Shown here: piece after piece, positions 45,145 to 56,651 of the stretch
How positions within the stretch are numbered: the stretch's first letter is position 1
How the letters are laid out: each line of letters opens with the position of its first letter
Assembly (NCBI GenBank): GCA_039545275.1
Contig: BCHS01000012.1
Span: 434,001 to 498,000 of the forward strand
Direction of reading: 5' to 3'
Length of the DNA: 64,000 nt
Source: Pseudomicrostroma phylloplanum
Taxonomy: Eukaryota > Basidiomycota > Exobasidiomycetes > Microstromatales
The notes under the pieces: model-generated
What the model was told of the DNA's origin: nothing
Databases searched by the model: none
What the model saw: only the letters and a program-made list of their open reading frames with translations
Position numbers and translations under genes: made by a program

Positions 45145-45761
45145 ATGCATCAAAGTGCGAGTCATCAACGAAGGCACTGTCCCATTGGGCTTCTAGCATC
45201 TCCTTCAGCCACCTTTCAGCTGTCTAGATCAAACCCGCCAGTACCGCCTTCGCACTCTCATTTTGGCATTTGTGATCTTTGTACCAATCGTCTCGTTTGT
45301 GGTGAAACTCCTCTTCACATGTGTACTTTCTTCTCTCTTCACATTCTTTCTCTCTCGCTTGCCTCGCTAGCAACACAGACACTCACCAGCGACTGTGGCT
45401 TGGAGTGATACAACGACGACATCTGCTTGACTCTGTGTGACTTTGGTGGTGCTTTTGGGTGCCGGTGAACAAGGAGGAGTACAGCAGCATTTGGCAGGTC
45501 TGCTTGACTGGTATAGCTGGAGGAGTGAGTCGTTGACTTTGTTCGCCCCGGGTCTCATTTGAGGTTCTTCACACTCGGCACATCGTTGACGCAAGCAGGC
45601 AATCGCGAGAGAGCAGACAAGTCAAAGCACTCCAAAAGACGCTGGGAATGATGATGACATTGAGAGCAGTCGAAAAGTCAAGATGAGAGGTTGTACAAAG
45701 TGGGGTCACAAGAGAAGGTGCTGATGAATCAAGATAGAGTGAGGGGAGGAAGGCGTCCCGC
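45145..45761. other. convergent 3' regions of eL36 and eL8
   Basis: 617 bp, tail to tail. C/T-rich tracts occur near 45325-45365. Presumably 3' UTRs and polyadenylation sites; no gene recognised. Confidence 0.4.
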
Positions 45762-47155
45762 TTACTCGGTGTTGACGGGAGCACCCGATGGCACGGCGGC
45801 AGCAGCGGCACCGGCAACCTTGGCCCTCTTTGCCATCTTGGCAGCCGACTTCTGTCCACGGTGACCACCAGTCCACTGTCGCGAGTGCTGAGCGGCCTTC
45901 TCGAGGTAGTTGGCCTTGGCAGCAGAGACGAGGGCAGCGAGGTCACGCTGAGACTCGCTCTTGACGTCGGTGATGGCAACGACGGCGGCAGTCTTCTTGT
46001 GGACGACTGTGCCGAGGCGGGCCTTACCACCCTTGACGATGACGTAGGGCACACCGAACTTGCGGCAGAGAGCGGGCAAGAAGATGACGAGCTCAATGGG
46101 CTCAACGTCGTCGGCGATGGCAACGAGCTGGGCCTTCTTGTTCTCGATGAGAGCAACGACGTGGTTCAGACCGTACTTGGCAGTGATGGGCTTGGGACCA
46201 GTCTTGGTGTCGGTCTTGCTGCCAGCGGCAACGTCCTTTGCGACGGCATCGAGACGTGCCTTCTTCTCCTGCTTCGACTCGGGGCGGTGAGCGTTGAGCA
46301 GCTTGAAGAGGTTGGTGGCGGTGTTCTTGTCCAGGGTGTGGGAGAACTGGCCGATGGCAGGTGGGACCTTCAGGCGCTGGTTGAGGATAACCTTCTGGCG
46401 CTGCAGACGAACGTATTCGGGCCACTTGACGAAACGGGTCAGGTCACGAGGAGGCTGGATGTCCTGGCCAATACCGAACGACTTGGATCGCTTCTCGAAG
46501 CGGGTGTCCTTGGGTGCCTTGGCGGCGGCCTTGCCACCCTTGGAGTAGGGGGCGGGAGCGGCCTTCTTAGATCCAGACTTGGGTGCCTTCGACTGTGGGT
46601 GAAACAAAGGGACAGAGGTTCCGTCTGGTCAGCATATACTGAAGCGGGGTCATTGGGTCGAGAAAGCATAGTCGGCATTCCACCGGCTACAGCAAGAGGG
46701 AGTCAAGAACAAGACCGCGAAGGGCGAGCGCATAGACGCTGAAACCCTCTCGAATCTGTCTTCACTCTCTCTGTGTAGCCGGATGACAATCCTCCTAGCT
46801 CGGAGCCCTAGCTGGAGAAAGATGTCTTCGCAAAGAAAGACAGAGCTTTACACCATCCCCTAAAATCATCTGCTTCATCGAAAGAGGATGCAGGACAATC
46901 GACCGTCGAGCATGAGACAGACGCTGAGCCCGCTCTACTCGACAGCTTCATATCAAGACCTCTTCCTCCACAGGAAAAGCTGACTGCCTGATGTTGTAGC
47001 ATCGGCCAGTAACAGCAGCATCCACACCCTCGCAAACAAAGCGAGGGTGTGTCGAGTCAAATGACCACGGAAGGATGCGAGGGTAAAGCCATGTTGGCTT
47101 CGATGGGGTGGAAGAGAAAGTGGCAAGTGCCGCGCTATGTCTTGATATTCACCAT
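45762..47155 (-). CDS. RPL8: 60S ribosomal protein eL8 (L8/L7a)
   Basis: Large-subunit protein of the L7Ae/L30e/Gadd45 RNA-binding family. The main exon (46592-45762) encodes everything after Met, beginning [20 protein letters not shown]. Core motifs are [57 protein letters not shown] and [16 protein letters not shown] place the start codon alone in a first exon at 47155-47153 (acaacaATG directly followed by donor GTGAAT). This gives a 560-nt intron with consistent phase and 277 aa, a structure common for fungal ribosomal-protein genes. It is preceded by a pyrimidine-rich leader. An ATG followed by GTGTAA at 46853 is the alternative. The coding exon also has long open frames on the opposite strand, a codon-bias effect. 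Confidence 0.9.
46593..47152 (-). other. long first intron of eL8 with a hairpin
   Basis: 560-nt intron by the preferred start codon. It contains a perfect 11-bp inverted repeat with a 7-nt loop at 47023-47051 (arms cacaccctcgc and gcgagggtgtg). It could be a structured element in the pre-mRNA, part of a hosted small RNA, or chance. No full snoRNA model could be built by eye. Confidence 0.5.
47023..47051. repeat. perfect 11-bp inverted repeat, 7-nt loop
   Basis: Arms at 47023-47033 and 47041-47051, loop aaacaaa. GC-rich stem, so it would be stable in RNA. It lies about 100 nt after the proposed donor site inside the eL8 intron. Confidence 0.85.
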
Positions 47156-47952
47156 TGTTGTAGAGTTGCTTGATGAGGGGGACGATGAGGGTGAGGTGGT
47201 GTCGTGGGGGAAAAAGTGCGAAGGTGATGAGCGTGGGTTCAGTGCGTTTGACAGAGCCGCCCGCTTCCTGTGGCGGGGCCTGAAATGTTCGCTCGACTAC
47301 GGTGCCGCTGCCTGTGTGGATGCGCGCACTCGCCCTTCCGATCACCAAAGCCAGTCCAGAGCCGCCGGCGCGAGCCCAGGGCTAACAGGGCGAGCCAGGA
47401 CCTGGGGTCATTGAAGCTGCTGACCCTTGTGACCAGATTGGAGATGCCAAGGACAGTCAGGCTGACCGGCGTCTACGTCGCTCTCTCGACCTGTTTGAAC
47501 TGACGGAGGACATGGACGTTCGAGCTGCGTGTCGACCCCCGTCTCCTCGCTACATGCCGTACCTCACCGCCCACCTGGAGAGTGCTCAGTGAATCTAGCC
47601 GATCTCTGAAAAGGACAAGCCAGCGATACCATGGTACAATGTTCGTTGCTCAGTCTTCACCCGCACCGACGTGCTCAAGTTGTTTGCTGCTGAATGGTCA
47701 CGGGTATCTCTGTCTGCTTCTCTTTCTTGCGCCTGGCCCTGTTTCATTTCCCGGCTTCGACCGAGTGGGTTGCCAAGTGGCCCACTGGTCCGGTGCCCGC
47801 GTGGGATGCGCCTCTGCCTGTGTGCGCCCGACCTCTTCTCGCGCACGGCTCCCCGTCGCCTCGCAGCCGTCTGACCGAGACGGAGATTCTCATTCATTCC
47901 CTTCCGGTTCCCCCACCATCTCACCCTCAACCTCAACCCAACACTCTTCAGA
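47156..47952. promoter_or_regulatory. divergent promoter region, eL8 / malate dehydrogenase
   Basis: 797 bp between divergent start codons. Both ends are pyrimidine-rich in the sense of their gene (eL8 leader with ccccctcatcaag; MDH leader with ccgacctcttctcgc). No gene or named box identified. Confidence 0.4.
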
Positions 47953-49265
<1,313 letters not shown>

Positions 49266-49695
49266 ATGGGTGGTTGGAGCGGTTTTTGACTACTCGCGTC
49301 CAGGGGGATCTTTGAAGGTAGAAGGAGACTGTAAGAAGGTGCTCTGCTGCGTGCAATCTGATTACCTGCGCATCTTCAGTCAACGAGGCGTGAGATACGA
49401 AGCGTCTGATGTCTCTTCCTGCGTACCAACGAGTATAGCCTCCCCTATCTGATCTTCGGAAGCACTGATTATGCCAGGAGGAGGCCTGTCAACGGCCGTT
49501 CCGATCGGTCGATCGATCGGCAGGTCAGACCAGCTGTCCGTGCGAAGATGTGTGCAGATGAACGTCTTTGATTTGTGTGTATCCTCCTCGGCGGTATCAC
49601 TCTCCTGCTACATTCTCCCCTCCCCTGCTACAGATTTTGGTTTGGTTTCATTTCCTCCACACCCGGCGTTCATGTAGAGTAGCCCTGCTCTAGCT
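49266..49695. other. convergent 3' regions, MDH and acidic protein
   Basis: 430 bp tail-to-tail interval. A short tandem run ccgatcggtcgatcgatcgg lies at 49500-49519, partly palindromic. No gene seen. Confidence 0.4.
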
Positions 49696-50561
49696 CTACT
49701 CCTCCTCGGGATCAGCGTCATCCGCCTCGGCCTCCTCACCATCATCATCCCCAGCAGCAGCATCAGGTGCATCATCCTCGGCACCTGCCTCCTCCTCTTC
49801 TTCCTCGTCCTCTCCGTCATCTCCTTCCTCCTCTTCGTCCTCCTCCTCGTCCTCCTCCTCGTCGTCATCATCGCCGCCCTTGGCAGCCTTGTCCTTCGAC
49901 CCGCCCTGGGCACCCGCTTTGCGCTTGGAGCCGGCGGCGGTTTGGCTGTACAGTAAGGAAAGGACGGTGGAAGTGATTAGCAGATGGACGGAGGAGATGG
50001 CAAGGGGCGGGTGAAAGCGCGGGAGACTCACTCTTCCTCGTCCTCGTCGCCCTCTTCCTCTTCGTCATCGCTTACTTCCTCCTCGCTGTGAAAAGTCGAA
50101 TTGCGAAGAGGGGCGCAAGGAAGGTCAGAGGGGTGTAATTTTACCAGGAGAACTCCCCGCACGTAGCCGTAGTGGTCAGTGACTCACTCTTCATCGTCGT
50201 CTCCCTCTTGCTGTGGGCCGGCAAAGAAGGATTCGGGTAAGGGAGAATTGATTGTGTCAGATACTGAGACCATCGATGCTTCTGTGAGACCACTTCGCCC
50301 TTCCCTTGCTTGCGCTGCACAGCTCCTCTTTTCTACGGGCACCTCCAATGACTCTGCCTATCCGTCGCGTCTTCCATCGGAACAATCCTCCCTGCTCAAT
50401 TCTACACTCACAAAGTCCTCATCGTCCTCCTCATCTTCATCGTCATCGTCCTCGGCGAGGAGCTCCTCGGTCACATTCTTCTCGGCCTTCTGGGCAGCCT
50501 GGCGCTGAGGCTGGTCCTTTGAGGCGGCACCTCCGCCCGTAGTGGTTGCTTCGCTTGCCAT
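49696..50561 (-). CDS. small highly acidic nuclear-type protein, micro-exon gene
   Basis: Four exons fit in phase: 50561-50412, 50210-50188 (23 nt), 50085-50032 (54 nt) and 49945-49696, for 158 aa. The N-terminus (TTTGGGAASKDQPQRQAAQK) leads into acidic runs (LLAEDDDDEDEEDDEDF). A short basic segment GSKRKAGAQGGSKDKAAKGG, which looks like a nuclear signal, is followed by a long Glu/Asp/Ala tail. No catalytic domain. Composition resembles histone chaperones (for example Chz1-like or nucleoplasmin-tail proteins) and acidic ribosomal or nucleolar factors, but I cannot name it. The middle exons are supported by GTGAGTC donors and CAG acceptors that keep the frame; further alternative exons could exist in the 201-nt first intron. 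Confidence 0.7.
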
Positions 50562-52286
50562 TTTGAAAGTGTGTGTGTATTCGGGATAGGTAGGAGCGAA
50601 AGAGTGAGAAAGAGTGAGGGCAAGAGACGGAGCAAAGAGTGTGGATAGGACTCAAGGATGCGGAGAGGGTGTGTACAGTATAGTTGTTCGGTGCTGCGAG
50701 AAGAAGCAGAAGCAGTGGAAGTGGAGTGGGGTTGAGAAGAAGAGGGCGAGGGAGCAGCAACAGAGGCGAAGCAGGGCAGAGCAGGGCACAGCGAGGGCGA
50801 GGAGGAAGACCCCGGGGATAGAGTGAGAGGTGTATCTCGTCTGATCAATGCGTAAGCGGCTCCTCTGCTCGATTGCCTCGTCGTCGTCGCCCCTTCTACC
50901 GTGGAGGCACGCGCTCGGCCCTTCTCTCTGGCTCGTGCTCAGCGAGGGCGGCAGTGGAGCAGAGCCAGAGCCGGATCAGCAGGCGGGAATCTCTCCAGGA
51001 AGAAGTGGCCACTTAGTCATTCCAGACAAGGCAAGCCAGGCCATGTCCTTCATGCCATTCCCTCTTCCTCGCTGGCTCAGAGTCGCGTTCCATTTCGTGT
51101 CTCGCGCGTGTCATCGCGCCCTCGCCGCCCGACCTTCCACGCACGCAGGCACGCTTGCAGCCGGGCGGGAAGGAATGGCGAGGCGGTACCAATCAATCGC
51201 CAGTGGAGTGATGTCACTCGGCTTGCACTTGGAGCCTCGCAGAAGCGGACGGCGCCAAGCCAGTTCTCTGCATGCTTAGGCGCCGAGAAGACTGAAGGCC
51301 TGATGGCCTGATTCAGTGCAAGTGGCAAGGAGAATATTGGTAAGACATTGCCAGTGCTCAAGGGTTCGATAGGAGGCACATGTGCGGCCTGAATGAACCT
51401 GGCATCTGGTGAGCCAGGCACCCGGTCATGACGGGTGAATTGAACTCCACGTGGATTGACCCAGGCCCGACCCCGAGGAGGCGTTGCTAGTGATCGAAGG
51501 TGACCCGATGATTGCTCGACCTTCTCGAGGCGAACCAGAAGATCATGAGATATCTTTCAGTGGTACCTGCTGTCTGCTGTTGTAGCTGCCCGGCTCTGTG
51601 CCGTGTGGCTCACCCCAAGCTAGCCTTTCCTTGGCGCGGCACGGCCAGGGGTCGAGAGTCCACCGCCTGCGCCTGCGCCTCGCCCCTCCCGCGCCCCTGC
51701 CCGGGTGCGCCCCTTAATTGTCCCCAGGGCGAGGACCCCTCTCTCCCCGCCTGAAGGGAGGCGGCCCTCTTGATAAGCGCACGAGGCATCGGGGCGGAAG
51801 TCAGACGTAGACTACGATTTATTTCTTGGCCCTCGCTAACCCCTGCGCTCCCCTCGCCGTCGCCTTCGTCTGGACGGATCATCGCCGTATCCCTATCGCT
51901 CCGCCACCCTATACTTGGCAGCCATCATCGCCACCTCTCACTCGATCTCGCTCCGTCCGTCTCACTCGGCGTCCTCACTTCACCTCAGCTCCTACCTCGC
52001 GCGATCAGGGCTGCTCACTCTGTGCCCCGGACTTGTGAAGAAAATTGTCCGATCCCACCTCAAGGACGTGAGACTACACGAAAAGCTGCCAGTCTGATAA
52101 CGCTTGCACTGCTACAGACCGCTATACTTCAATGTCGCAGACGAGGCATCCGTAATCCCCCTCTCATCCAATCCTCCGCGTACCTCGTCGGCTGGAATCC
52201 CCTCCTGCTAGACTTGCCACGAGGTCTCAAGGTCCGAGCCAAGTGAGGATTCTCACCAGGTACACTAAGCCCCACCAATCGCCAAC
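50562..52286. other. longest intergenic stretch: acidic-protein promoter and antiporter promoter
   Basis: 1.73 kb between divergent genes. Both halves have overlapping open frames without ATG context or domains. The last 400 bases before the antiporter ATG are C/T-rich and could contain a long leader, perhaps with a leader intron (a GTGAGGATTC lies at 52241). A GC-rich stretch occurs at 51630-51740. No gene, tRNA or mobile element recognised. Confidence 0.4.
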
Positions 52287-55200
52287 ATGACCTTCGATCC
52301 TTTCGAGGTCTCCGCGCCCCATGTCATCTATGTGGGGCTGGGCTTGTTCATCGTCGTCTTTGGCATGCTCTCCTTGTTCATCAAGGAGAAACTATACATG
52401 GGTGAAGCTCCCCTGGCATTGATCTTCGGTATTATCGTAGGTGAGTATAGGATTGGGCTACATCTTGTCTCACTGGCATCTCTGTCATCGCTTTCCGCAT
52501 CTGACAGCATGTTCCTTTTGCCATCATAGGTCCCGCCGCGGCGAACGTCTTCAATCCAATCTCGTGGGGAGATGGCTCTTCCACCCGGGCCCCTGGCGGC
52601 TACGTCACCAACGAGGTCACTCTGGAGGTCATGAGAGTCACCATTGCACTCTCCGTCTTTGCAGTTGGTGTAGAATTGCCCAAGAAGTACCTTCTCCGTC
52701 ATTGGAAGAGCATTGCAATGCTTCTTGGTCCCGTCATGGTGTGGGGCTGGCTCGTCACTGCCGGTTTCATCCTCCTCCTCGTACCCGGCATGGATTTCCT
52801 CAACAGTCTCGTCGTGGCAGCCTGTGTCACTCCCACCGATCCCATTCTGGCCCAAGCCGTCGTGGGTGGTCCCTGGGCCGAGAAACACGTGCCTGCCCAT
52901 TTGAGGCACATGCTACAGTGCGAGTCTGGCTGCAACGACGGAGCTGCCTTTCCTTTCTTGTACCTTGCCCTCTTCCTCACTACTACTCGTGGCCACGAAG
53001 GCAAAGGTATCGCCGAATGGTTCTACGATGCTCTTGCGTACCAGATCATCTTTGGTACCATCCTTGGAGCTGTCATCGGCTGGGCTGCTCGCAAGGCAAT
53101 GCGCTTCTCAGAAAGGCGCCGACTGGTTGATCGAGAGTCCTTTGTAGCGCAGTACGTCAGTCTGGCCATTGCAAGTATGGGAGTCAACGTCCTGCTGGGC
53201 AGTGACGATCTCCTTGCAGCGTTTGCTTGCGGTACTGCCTTTGCCTGGGATGGATGGTTCACAAAGCAGACGGAAGACTCGAACTTTAGTAACATCGTCG
53301 ATCTGCTCTTCAACACTGCCACGTTCATCTACATTGGCGCTCTTATGCCCTGGTACGAATTTGCCCACGCCGCTGGCTCTCTCAATATTTGGAGGTGTTT
53401 CGTCCTCGCGATTGCGGTCCTCACGCTCAAGCGCATCCCCATCATCCTTGCCCTCTGGAGGTGGATTCCTGACATCAAGACGTTCCGCGAGGCCATGTTC
53501 TCGGGTCACTTCGGCCCCATGGGAGTCGGAGCCATCTTCATCGCCACTCTTGGTCGACACGAGCTACCAGAAGAGATTCCGGTACCTCCCGAGACAAGCA
53601 ACGACGTCCTCGCCCTCACTATCCAACCCATCGTCTTCTTCCTCGTCCTGTGTTCTGTTGCAGTGCATGGCTTGACCGTGCCCTTCTTTGCCTTCTCCAA
53701 GAGGGCGACGACGATCACGAGGACATGGAGCAGGCACCCATCCTTTGCCGACGGCGGCGAGCCCGGCTGGATGGGCAGGCTCAAGAGGTACACTACCGGC
53801 GACACCATGCGCTCCGTCAAGGAGAATGGCAACGCAGATGGTATGACGGAGATTCAGCGAGTACTCAATGCTCAATTGGGCGTCATCGGCAAGGGAGCCA
53901 TCGGAGGCGATGCCGAAAAGGAGCTCAGAGGCGAGTCTTCTTCGAATGGGCAAAGCGCCGATGGCAGCGCCGATGATTCAAGTGGTTCGAGGACCAGGTT
54001 CGGCCTGCTCAACACGCGGACGGAGAGGGACCTGGAGCTTGCAGAGGGCGACCTCAACGAGAAGGTCGATGATGACGATACTTCTCAGCGTCATACTAAG
54101 AGTCGCAGCGACAGGCACAATCGCACTAGAGAGGAATGCGATGACCTGGATGATTGGGAAGCTGATGAGATGGAAGACCCCAGCTGCGAGTGGGGAGGTG
54201 ACAACACGGCCGAATATAAGCTCTTCAAGGCCAAGCAAGCGGAGAGGAAGGAGGCCAGAAGGAAGCAAAGAGAACGAGAGCGAGAGGGAGATGACGGCGA
54301 CATGGGCGAAGCTCCCATGGACCGCGAGCTGATTTCCGGGGACATCGATGAGTCTGACGAGGACGAAGATGTGCGCAAGGACAAGGAAGGCCACGAGCGC
54401 CGTCGACCAGGAATAGTAGACCCAAAGGATGAAGCCGAGAGGAAGTCCATTGACAAGTTCCGAGACGAATCAGAACGGTACCCCAAGGCAAGATCATGGC
54501 TCGAAGGGAACCAACTCGTCATCGAGTACATGGAGCACCGAAGCTCTGAACCTCTTGTCCGCGTCGTCGAGCTCAGTTCGGAAGAAGCAGACCGGATCGC
54601 TCACTGCTCTCAAGACGAAGAGAACACAGTTGCGGCCAGCTGGATGAATGCACACCGAGACGAGCTGGATGACCACGTCGAAGACAGCGCTCATCGGGAG
54701 TGGCATCCTGCCGAAGCCGCTCGCAAGCTCGTCACTACCGGAGCGCTTCAGAGTTGGATGTCGTCTGGCAAGGATGACCGCAGCAGCAGGGACAAGAGCA
54801 GCAAGAGTGGCAACGCCAATCGGGATCAGTCGCAAGAGGAGACCGAGCAGGAGAGGCAAGATCGAGCTGCGATGATGTACGAGGCGATGAACTGGCGAAA
54901 GGGAGATGAAGGCGAGGACGACGATGAGCGGTCCCCGGCCACGCCAGGCTCAAAGTATCGTCGTCGAGACGAGACGGCGGTGTCCTCTGGATCTAGCTCT
55001 AGGTCTGGGTCTGATGCTGGTGCCACCCCGCCGCCTCTCAGGTCTCCTTCCCGAGCCTCGCCCAATCGCTCAAAGTCTCCTCCAACGCTTGGTAGGAGAA
55101 GCAGCAGTGATGTTGCTTCTTCAAAGCCTCCGCATCCGCGGCAGCACTTCGCATATGGCGGCCGCCGACCCTCTATGAGGAGGAAAGTCCTGGCCGGCAA

Positions 55201-56329
55201 AGGCTACCTGGGTGGCCAGGATGCTTCTGACACCGTCGCCGATGGCAGCGACAATGGCGAAGACTATGTCGACGAGGATGCAAGCAGCCAAGACCCGCGG
55301 CGAGGATTGGAGTCAAGCGGATCCTCTGGTCTGCTCAGGACGCCCGAGGACGTGAGATTGGGTCAGCGCGAGCGTGCCGCCAATCGTACGCCTTCTGCTT
55401 CTGTCTCCTTCCTCGACACTGGCGACACCCGGCACGATCGAGTCGATGGCGCTCCGGGCGTAGGATCTAGGAAACAGGGCTCGTTCCGAAGGCGCAAGGA
55501 TGGGCGGGACAGCGGTCCTGGCGGGCAAAGATCGTCTGCCTCGCAACCTCCGGCTTCTCCGGAGCCTTCCTTGAAGGACAAGGCGCTTTCCCGGATCAAC
55601 AGCGCCGGTGAGGGTCTCAGTGGTGGTGGGAACACTCGATCTGCTCCTCAGTCCCCGCCTCAAGAAGGCCCGACGACATTGACCTTTACCAGTCCCCTCG
55701 ATGAGCGCGAGAATCCCATGGACAGCTCTGCCGATGAGCCACTTCCCACCCGAGGGAAGAGCGCCTCGAAGGGAAAGAGGGCACCAGGAAGACTCAGCGC
55801 CTTCCTGAGCTCCTTTACCGCCTCGTCCTCTTCAGGATCTCAGTCCCAATCGCAGCCCACCTCGGCAACTTCACGCGAGGGAGACTCCTCGGCCTCTGCG
55901 CCCGACGCGTCTCAGGCTGAGCGGGAACGGGAGCGGGGTAGACCGACGTCTGCCTCTGGCTCTGGCTCTGGCTCTGGCTCTGGCTCAACCGGTGGAATTC
56001 AGGCCTTCCAGCTCCCGCCTTCCTCTGCAGCAAACGAGAATCCGGACGTGCTCGCCGCGCTCGAAGCGTTGAACTCCGGTAACCGAGGAGGAGGAAGGGG
56101 AGGTGAGGAAAACACCAGCGGTGGTCAGCAAACACCGGGCAGTGCAAGCTCGCGTTCGCAGAGTCGAGGTGCTACACCTGGGCCGACTGTGCGCACGCAT
56201 CTGGAGGGGAACGAGGGGCGAAGTGAAGGTATTCTGAGCACGCCGGAGAATAGTGGGATCAATACGCCCAACGAGGGAGCGGCAGCTACGGGGAGCGTGG
56301 CATTTGCGCCTGCGCCTTCGAGGGATTGA
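52287..56329 (+). CDS. NHA1: plasma-membrane Na+(K+)/H+ antiporter, Nha1/Sod2 type
   Basis: Alkali-cation/proton exchanger for salt tolerance and pH homeostasis. Two exons (52287-52440, 52530-56329) give 1317 aa. The CPA1-type membrane core spans about residues 10-460. It has VGLGLFIVVFGMLSLFIKEK, APLALIFGIIVGPAAAN (across the intron), LSVFAVGVELPKKYL, AACVTPTDPILAQAVVGG (about 150) and CESGCNDGAAFPFLYL (the ND pair, about 182). AFACGTAFAWDGWF and FSGHFGPMGVGAIFIATLGR follow. After the core a conserved cytoplasmic start (GLTVPFFAFSKRATTITRTW) leads to ~850 residues of low-complexity acidic, Ser- and Arg-rich sequence with an SG hexanucleotide repeat (55954-55986). Fungal Nha1 tails are long and regulatory, and this one is at the long end. 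Confidence 0.92.
55954..55986 (+). repeat. (TCTGGC)n hexanucleotide repeat encoding Ser-Gly
   Basis: About five copies of a TCTGGC unit inside the antiporter tail, giving an (SG)n tract. Likely length-variable between strains. Confidence 0.8.
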
Positions 56330-56651
56330 GCTTGGACTGGACTGTTAGAGACAAGAAGAAGGGGACCGCGTCCTCGAAAGATCCTTCTACGATTCTGGAT
56401 AGTTGCTTCTCTTTCCCGTGCTCTAGATACGGATCTGGATCGTGCTCTCGCTCCTCGGTGTATTATATTTATTTGCTCGCAGCTTCCGGGCCTTCTATCG
56501 GAGGCACTTGTAATGCTACTACGCAACCTTGTCACACGAATTTCGATCTGCCTCTGCCTGTGCAGCGATGCGCGCAATCCGCATTGACAATTGGTAGGTC
56601 GTACAGAGTGAGGGGGGTATTTCCACCTTTCGAGTCTCCAGTCTCCACTCT
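56330..56651. other. convergent 3' regions, antiporter and Rtr1-type gene
   Basis: 322 bp tail to tail. An A/T-rich patch (tgtattatatttattt) at 56459-56474 is a plausible polyadenylation region. No gene seen. Confidence 0.4.

Noticed and set aside
45861..46742. Open frame of 293 codons antisense to eL8
   Set aside because: It mirrors the eL8 coding exon, is Leu/Gly/Val/Asp-rich and has no domain. It is a product of strong codon bias in the ribosomal-protein gene. The 218-codon frame antisense to the Sfk1-family gene (38728-39384) was rejected for the same reason.
49696..50561. Naming the acidic protein as histone chaperone Chz1
   Set aside because: Only amino-acid composition supports this. 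The specific Chz motif is not seen, so no symbol was given.
51770..52246. 158-codon frame upstream of the antiporter
   Set aside because: No domain, composition of a C/T-rich leader read as Ser/Pro/Leu, and in-frame overlap with other equally poor frames. Treated as leader or promoter DNA.
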